A stretch of 64,000 bases of DNA from Heliocidaris tuberculata (taxonomy: Eukaryota > Echinodermata > Echinoidea > Camarodonta > Echinometridae): positions 10,763,004 to 10,827,003 of the forward strand of contig CM046836.1 in NCBI GenBank assembly GCA_025618425.1, in the 5' to 3' direction. Under the pieces are notes generated by a model that had not been told where the DNA came from, searched no databases, and saw only the letters and a list, made by a program, of their open reading frames with translations. The first letter of the stretch is position 1; each line of letters begins with the position of its first letter. Below, in pieces: positions 28,301-37,300 of the stretch. The position numbers were made by a program, and so were the translations under genes.

Positions 28301-31300
28301 ATACAGAACTTATATCAAGATACACTGAGTTTAAAAATAATGGGTAACTTCTCGTTGGCGTTTACTGATTTACAGTATACTGTAATGGTGAGCATAATAA
28401 ATGAGTTTAGTTTTTCACTGGAGTACAACATGCAGTTATTTTCTGTAAGAAATCAAAATTTAAATGCTTCATATATCAACTTTCTCTCTTTAGACTGATC
28501 AAGCATATGACCTTGTCAGTGCTGACCTTCAAAGGAGAGTGGACAGCAAGCAGTTCTACGATAAAGCAAGACATTTGGGACTTGGGAAAGGTACCATAGA
28601 TAAAATATGTAAAGGGCAACTCCACACTGATATCAAGCTGATTTGAAAAAAGGTAAAATTAAACAAGCAAAACAGAGAAACTTTCATCGAAATCGGATTA
28701 GTGAGCCAGTGATGTCATACACTCACTTTTTCTTATGTTTTTCATTAATTAAATTTCAAATATTGCAATTTTCAGAGATGTGAGAATATAGAACCTCTCC
28801 ATTGTATTCAAATGAAATACAATACTGATGATTTTACAAGTTCCATGAGGAAGCAGTCCATGTTTTATTGGAGCAAAAAAAAAAAAAAAAAAAAGCAGAA
28901 ATAGTTGACGTTTCATATGATAAAATGCATAAAGAAAAGTGAGTGTTTGACTTCATTGTTTAATTTTACTCTATTTATTCAAATCAACTTAATATCAGGG
29001 TGGAGGGTGGAGTTGCCCTTTAATGCTGTTCTTATGAGCATTAGCAACAAATATGTTGATGTTAATACCACAAGTCTATGCATAATATTAATCTGCATAC
29101 AAAGGAAGTTCATATATTTTTTTTCCCATTTGTCTGATTAATTAAGAAAGTGAACTTAAAGATATGTACTTAAGCTGTTTTAGTTATTCTACAGAACTCT
29201 TTATTGTACATGTACTGGATGAAATAAGAACAGTTTAAACATTTCATTTTTAGTGGTTGTTCTTGAACCTCTAGAAGAGTAAGTTTATAGAGAAAGAAGA
29301 TATGTTTCACCATCTCAAAATTGTCCAAATGTTTTTCCCATTTTCTCTTGATTAGATACGTGTACAAATGGAAAACTTTATTTGCAAATTGACGGTATGA
29401 AAGACAATTAAAAGAGAAATGGAAGATGTTTGTCTTTGACATAGATATGTAAGAATAATAAATAAATGTAAATTAGCAAATTTTAGATCTCTTCATTATA
29501 CAACGTACATGAGTGTTCAAATATGTTAATTGAATAATTATATTAAAGTCAATGTCTTTTTTTTGGGGGGGGGCATGTTTTAAAATAAGGCTTTCTTTGT
29601 TTAGGTTATAGGTCTGTAATTCTCACTATAAAACATAAGACACTTTTCTGAAGATGAATAAATTTTATAAAAACATTTTAGATAAAATACCTCATTCAAT
29701 TCTTAAAGGGTCATTTTCTAATTTGAAATAATTTTTAAACCCTAATTTGTTTATGATTCCCTTTCTTAATTCCAGAGCTCTGGTGAATGAAGGTGAATTC
29801 TGCATGGAGGTCAAAGTGCTATGTATAACAGATCCATATGGTGACCCGACCTGAGAGTCCTATTTCTAATTTCTGTCTCCCATTTTTTAAGGAATACAAA
29901 AAGTTATTATTGGATTTTAAAAAAAAATAATGAAAAGCATTTGTTTTCTAGGTTTCAGCCATTATTTTCATGTTTGTGATCAGTCAACCTATTTGCTCAT
30001 TTATAAAGATAAAGGAGGATAAAACCCAATGAAAATTTAGTTCTCATAATTGTGCTCAAAATATATAAAGGGGAATAAGGTCGTGTACATTCCACATAGT
30101 ACAGAAATCAGATTTCCTTAAAAACAAGTCAAGAAAAGAGGATTTTTTAAAGTGATCATGTGCACACATCTTTTTAACACTTTTTAGTTGTAACATTGTT
30201 TTTCTTACTACATGCATTAAAATTGTTTTAATTTATCATAAGTGCTTTGGGTCTCATGATAATGGTGTAGTGTAAATAATAGTAATAAGCCAATTGGAGA
30301 GTTTAAGTTTATTTACATCAACACACCATTAGCACATTAGAATATGTTGCCAATTTGAAACTCCCAGGCTGATAGTAATTTAGAATTTCAATTACTGTAG
30401 TCATAATTTGTTTATTATTTGTCTTTCTTTTAACTTTAGCTAATAGGTTTCTATGTTTTTTTCTGTTTCTGTTTAAATGCATTCATTTGGGGGTGTTGTT
30501 CCCTTTAAATAAATCACTTAGCAAGATAAAACTCCAGTAGCTCTAAATCAAGTACATGGAGTGTATGTATGTGTGATGTTAATTTTTGAGACAAGACAGT
30601 AAGAATAGCAAGTCAAATTTATCTTCCACAGTTGAAATACTTCTTTCAGTTCAGTAGATTCAGTTATCATCATTTATTGAAAAATATGAACCTAATGGAT
30701 GTGCAGTGGTTATTACCTAATTATGGTACATTTCAGTATTTCAAAGAGAGGAAGAAAAGAAAAGCTATATATAACTGTTCTGGTGCAATACTAAACAGTT
30801 TATGGAGCAACAAAAAACATGCTCACTATTTGCATTTTCATTTGAGGATACTTTAAACCACTATTTCCATTTTTTTTAATGATTAGTAAATTTATTTATT
30901 CATTTGTTAAGTTAATGATTAACTTTTCAAAGGAAAATCCTGTAGGTCTGATTCAAGTACCTGGGAAATGCCAGGAGTGTATGCAAGTGGATGATCAAAA
31001 TTTTACACCAGACAGTAAGGATAACAAGGCATGTCTATTCTCTTAATATAACTACAAATACATTTTTAGTTCAATGTACAAGTGTTCGATTATCAACATT
31101 TTTTGAAAAGTCAGTAACGAAATGGACTCGCATCATTTGTTATAGTACATGTACATGCATGTATTTCAGACTCTATTTCTGTTTTAACTTAAGTTATGCA
31201 AGATGTGACAAAAGGGATATGTGCTGAATGCTTTTCTTTTTCAATGTTCATTTGAGGATAGTCTCTACTAAACGTGCTGGTTTCAGGTTCATGTTTAGTA

Positions 31301-34300
31301 AAGATTCCGATTTATGTAAGTTTAAAACTGAATTTTGTGACAGAATTTTTTTTAAAGAAATTTTTTCATTCAATACTTTTTTTTTTAATTGTAAAGCTTT
31401 CCCCAAATTATTCTTTTATGTGTAAATGTGTACAACAGAAAAATTATCAAAGCATAACTTTCTTTAAATTTGAAAACAAGTGAAATACATGTATTTTATC
31501 TCCTGCTCTACTGTTGTAAGAATAACCAGTGATTTCTTGTTTAAGAATTTTAATTTAGCTTGTGATGACATATTCTCAGTACAGATACAATATTTTTTGT
31601 ATACAAACATTCCAGTTTCTTCCTTATGCGCATTCAGGTAGAATAATAAAAATATTTTTGAAGTATGACCACCATGAGGATACAACTTATGATCAGTGTT
31701 GTTCGGCCTGATTTTAGTGATATATAACAAGACTATTAACCAGTTATTGCACATTGTTATGTTTTCTTTTATTTAGCTTGAGTTAAAGAAAAAGAAAAAG
31801 AAAGGACAATTTATTTTTTATGTACTTATTTATATTAAGTGTGTTTTCTTGGTAAGTGTGATTGTTGCTGTCATCATGTTTACAAGGATGTCAGTCTCCT
31901 ACTTTTAAATGAGAATTCAGCCATGTTTAACATTGAAAATGCCATGGCTAGTGTTGATTGAAGAAAGTACATGTATGTAGGCCTTATTTAAAAAAAATGG
32001 TTTTAGTTTCCAGGACATTCCATTAATAAAGGTGTTATTATCTGAATTGGGTTTGAAGTATGTATGTGGGTGTGTGGATGTGTATGTGTTGGAGGGGTGG
32101 GATATAGGTGTGTGTACTGGTTGTGTAAATTTGCTTGTTGTTGTTCTGCTTTTTACACAAAAACTATTGTTTTCATTAACTCACAGATCAAAAGAATTTG
32201 GATATTAAACAAATGAAAGATTCCTTTGATATTTTCGTGCTGATCATGCTTGTGTAGTTTCTGCTAATGAGGCCTTGATGGTGATACATGTAATTATTCT
32301 TGCCTTGCTACTTGTTCATGTGTGAGAGAGTGGAAAATCTGTGTTATTTACAGAAGTTTGTTTAAACTAAATTTCAGAATAGTGGGAGAAAAAATAAATG
32401 GCTTAATTATGAAATAGGCATACTAAGAAGCTTAAGAACTTTATAAAAAATAAGGTATTTGTATGATGAGATTCAGTGAAATATAATTGGTAGTTAAAAC
32501 TAAATTTCGGAAAAGTAGGAGTAAAATAAAACAACTTAGTTATGAAATAGGCATGATATGAAGTTTAAGAACTTTATTTAAAAAATGAGGTGTTTGTATC
32601 ACATAACCAGAGTTGTGTCGCACACTTCTAGTTCTCACTGTAGATAATTCGTTAGAGGGCGCTACACTTTCGCTATGTAAACTAATTTGCACCCCTTTCT
32701 ATCTTTGATTTTAACTTGCAAAATAGCAATTTTGGAACGAAAATAAAGATTGATATGTATTTTATGAATGTTAAATTAACTTACAATATAATCCTTATCA
32801 TGCAGCTATGGGAAACGAGCAAAAGAAAACAGTCTGAAATAGGTCGCCGACTTCGCCGATGAAGGTATTCACCATTGCATATTAATAGTAAAGCCCCAAA
32901 TATATCTAGAAATAGATTGACTATATACCCCTTTTCTGCTTATAATTCCGATATGAAAGTTTGAAATCTGTTTTATATGGACTTATTTTAAATACTTCAA
33001 AAAGAAATTTGGCCTTATGTGTTATTTTGGGGGAAATCTTTGATCAAAACTGTGACGCACACTTCCGATTTAGTCATGTTTTCATTATTCTCAGATATAA
33101 CATTTCACTTCAAAATTTGTGTTTTTTACCCATTTCTGGACTATTCAAAGCAATCTAAGGTTTGAAATACCTAGAAAAATACTTTTTAAACTAGTTTCAT
33201 ATTTTTATTTATTTTTTTGAAGTACCATAACAGAAAAATAAAGCTAATATAGATAAGAATAAATTCAAAAATAATTGTAGGTTTCGTTTCTTTCAAAATA
33301 AACACTTAGCGGGTTAATATCTTATGTGTCATTAGGGCACCTCTCTAAAATCGGCGAAAAGAACAACAGCGAATCAGAATTCAATTGGCGAATTTTATTT
33401 TTCTACCCTTCTTAGAAAGGGAATAAGAAAAATAATCAATTTCCATGAATTTCAAGCTTATTCTGCCATGAATAAGACGATAAATCTGATGTCGCACACT
33501 TCGTCAGCGAAGAAATCCCGTGCAAAGTATCATAAACGCCCCCGACAACCAAAAAAACAGAAAAAAATATCATTTCTCACACCACTCTTGTCGCCCACTG
33601 CTTCGCTCCGCAGAGAGAGGGAGAGGGAGAGAGAGAGAGAGAGAGGGAGGAGAGAGAGAGAGGGAGGGAGAGAGAGAGAGGGGGAGGGAGGGAGAGAGAG
33701 AGAGGGGGGGGGGGAGAATGAGAGAGAGAGAGAGAGAGAGGGTAAAAGTCACTCCAAAAAAAAATCCCTGTGGGGGGGCTGTGTCAATTTCAGGCAGCAG
33801 TCGACCTCTAAGTTGAAGAGGTAAAAACACCAGAATAATCAGCAAAATTCTGGGAAAATACTTCCTTTATACATTTTAGGATGACAAAATATCTTATTTC
33901 TGCATAATTCTTTGAATTGGATCACTATCACCCTAATCAAGTGAAATTTTCAGGCTGTTTTTGGCCGGCGTCCTTTCTCCTTTGAAGCTCTCACATGAGC
34001 TCGAGATTACATGGGAGGCATTCCGGGCGGTACAGAGGAACCGAGTGCAAAAACCTTGAATGTGCGTGAGTGGGTTAAAGTAAACTTATTAACGATAGCC
34101 ATTGGTCTTTCCACAAAGTATGAATAATTGGGAATAAATACTAATAACAACTCACCTCCAAAGTCAAAGGATGTTGATTTTGGTTTACTTTTACCAGGGA
34201 AAGTCTTGGAGAGTCCAGGTGACTTCTTCTGTTCTGATGCTTCAGGTAAAGAACCTGTGAGTATAAATTTAAACCAGAATGTCAATGACGTAGCGCTCAT

Positions 34301-37300
34301 CCGGCATCTGGCCAAAGCAATTGTCATGATTTTCATTTCTCCACTAAACTGGATGGGAAATGAAGGAAAAGAAGCATTTTTTGCAAATTTTGAATAAATT
34401 TGCACAAATTATAATTAATGTTTGAGGCAAAATTTCAACATTCTGTTTAAAAGTTCTACATATCTCACTTTGATCTACCAGATAAAACACACAAATTAAA
34501 ATTAGTCAATAAATGAAGAAGCATTTTTAAACATTTTTTTAATTTTTTGAATAAATTTGCATAAATTAACATAAGTAATGTTTGAGGTAATATTTCAAAA
34601 TTCTGTGTAGAAGTTCAGTGTATTTCACTAAGCTCTACAAGGTGACACACAAAAAAAATCAAAATCACTCAATAAATGAAAGAGAAGAAGCAAATTAAAA
34701 AAAATTTGAATAAATCTGCATATTAAGTTCTAAGTAATGTTTGAGGCAAAATTTCAAAATTCTGTGTAGAGGTTGTGTGTATCTCACTTACAATGTACCT
34801 CTACAAGATGAAACAAACCCCCCAAAACCAAAAATAATCGGTCAATAAATGAAGGAGAAGAAGCATTTTTTGTGATTTTGAATAAATTTGCCGAAATTAG
34901 CATAATTAATGAATTTCACAATCCTGTGCAGACATTTTGAATCCCCACCTAACCCTATAATATAAAGCAGACAGAGTCAAAATCTGATGAGAAATGACGA
35001 AGATGAAGTATTTTGAAATTGTGGACGGACGGACGCCGGATGCCACGCCCTGGCATAAGCTCATCGGGCCCATTTGGGTCAGATGAGCTAAAAAAGAAAG
35101 GTAGTTTGTTATTTTTTTCAAGGAATTGTAAAAACCAGAGACTTTCGCAGGCAGGAAATGTTTGCAATTTTCCAGAGTGGTCCAGATTTGACAAAGTTTC
35201 ATGCCACAAAATGATTGAATTGAAAGGGCGTAGCATGTTTTACCTTTATCTGCTTTCTTTTCCAAGTCATGAGTCTTGAACATATCGTCATCTAGGTCAT
35301 CGCTGATGTTATACGTTCCCTTCCGACTCAATCCAGGACTGGGCGTGGCAGCAGGACTTGGGGTCGCATCCCTCACGGACCCTTTCTTTTTAGGAGCCGC
35401 ACTCTCTTTGCTGGTGGTCTTCTTTGACTTGAGGGAAGAACTAAAGAGGGCGTCGTCCATGTCATCCATATCCTGGGAAGAGGATTGTAAAAAAAAAAAA
35501 TGCATTTCAAATGTTATTATCCCATAATCAATATAAATTAATAAGAGAAAAAGATGAATGGAATCATAAAGTACCATGAATATATTTACATTATGAGCAA
35601 TAACATAGCATACAATGTATGTAATCATAAAACTGAACAACAGTAAGAAATATCAATAGAAGTGAAAACTGACAAATAGTTTCCAACAGCACTTCTAAAT
35701 TTACCCATATTATACACAAATATAGACTGTTCATCAACAGGATATCTTTTTTTTTTTTTTAAATTTTCTTTCTACATTCCCATTATGGGGATGCTAAATG
35801 ATGCTGACACCTAAGCAAACAATTTCATCCTGAAATTTCACCCTTTTCTACACTTTTATTTTGAAAAGTTTTATGTGAGCTGATTGAACATTGTATCATT
35901 GTTTTTATCATGTACATTGTAACCACTGCAATTCAGCCTTCGGGCTGCGAGAATGGAATTTTAGCAGTAAAAATCCTTCAATCGATCAATCAATCAATCA
36001 TGATCTTAATCTCAGTGGTCATATATTTTAATGAAATAAGAGATTGATGTAAAAAAGCAATGTCTCTTCATATACATGTAGTACTGCAGTGCTATGCTAT
36101 AGAATAATCAGTGGATTATGTATGAAGGAGAAAGAGACAGAAAGACACATGTATAAATACAGAGAGACAAAATCAGAGAGCAAAATTGGTTAACACACAC
36201 AGAACACTTACAGCTAATGCCTTTGTGAGAGCATTCACATCAGCATCTGACACACTCGAATTCTGGAGAAAAAAGAACGGAAAATTGAAAATGTGGTCAA
36301 ATGATTAATAATTATAACAATAACCACGTACCCTTGCTGTGTTTGTACAAATATTCAGTAGGCCAGTTTACTACTAATATGTTTCCATTATGTGCACTTT
36401 TCACAACCCCAAACTTTTTTTGAGGCTTGTCAAACGTAGCAACACCTTATGCAAACAGAGTGGTTTTCATCCAGAGATGAAAACATTCTAAATAAATTGA
36501 ATAATTGATTACAACACAAAAGATTTCATTACATAATAAACATTTCAAGTGAAGTAACCAAATACAGGTACTACTTTTTAATATCCTCACTGCGTTTCAA
36601 AGAAAGGATTTTTTTTTAATAATTACAGGGGCAAATTTATTTTATCATTTTCTCTTTTATTAGCTTACCTCTTCACTCTCATCAAAATCTGCAGCAAGAG
36701 AACTGTAGAAATTTTCATCTTGTGAAGGCCTATAAAGTTTGATTGAAAAAAACAATCCACAAATGAATGAATATATGTAGCAAGTTTTTAGCAACAATAC
36801 TGTTAAAGGCAATTCAGCATCTATTTCTTGGTTTGGCCGGGTAAATAAGAATTTTACTAGTAGTAACCTTTCTAAAGATAAGAACAAGTGGGAAATAATG
36901 AAAAAGGGACACCATAAAATCAGGTAAATTCCTACTAGTACTTAGTACGGCTATCAATCTCATGAAGATGTTTGGAAGAAAGTGACATCCATTTTAAAAA
37001 TCTTATGATCGACATTATAATGATCAATACAAACAAGTCCTAACAAAATTCAAAGACACAATTTTCTAATGTTATTATTCAGCACACTTTGTTGTGCAAG
37101 TTTGATCAAATGATGTTAAGAAAAAAAAAATAGTTGTAACTAGCTAGATACTTTAGTTCAATAGGATTCTAATCAGTCACTTTCCAACACAACTTCAAGA
37201 AAAAACTCTTCTTGACTATGGCTTCAGTTTACTGTAGTGTACATAATGCAAAATATAAAAAAGGGTATATGTAATCACACACAAGTACTAAAATTTGATA

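Noticed and set aside
33468..33845. Arg/Glu-rich and Leu/Ser-rich ORFs on both strands
   Set aside because: Readings of a GA-repeat tract.
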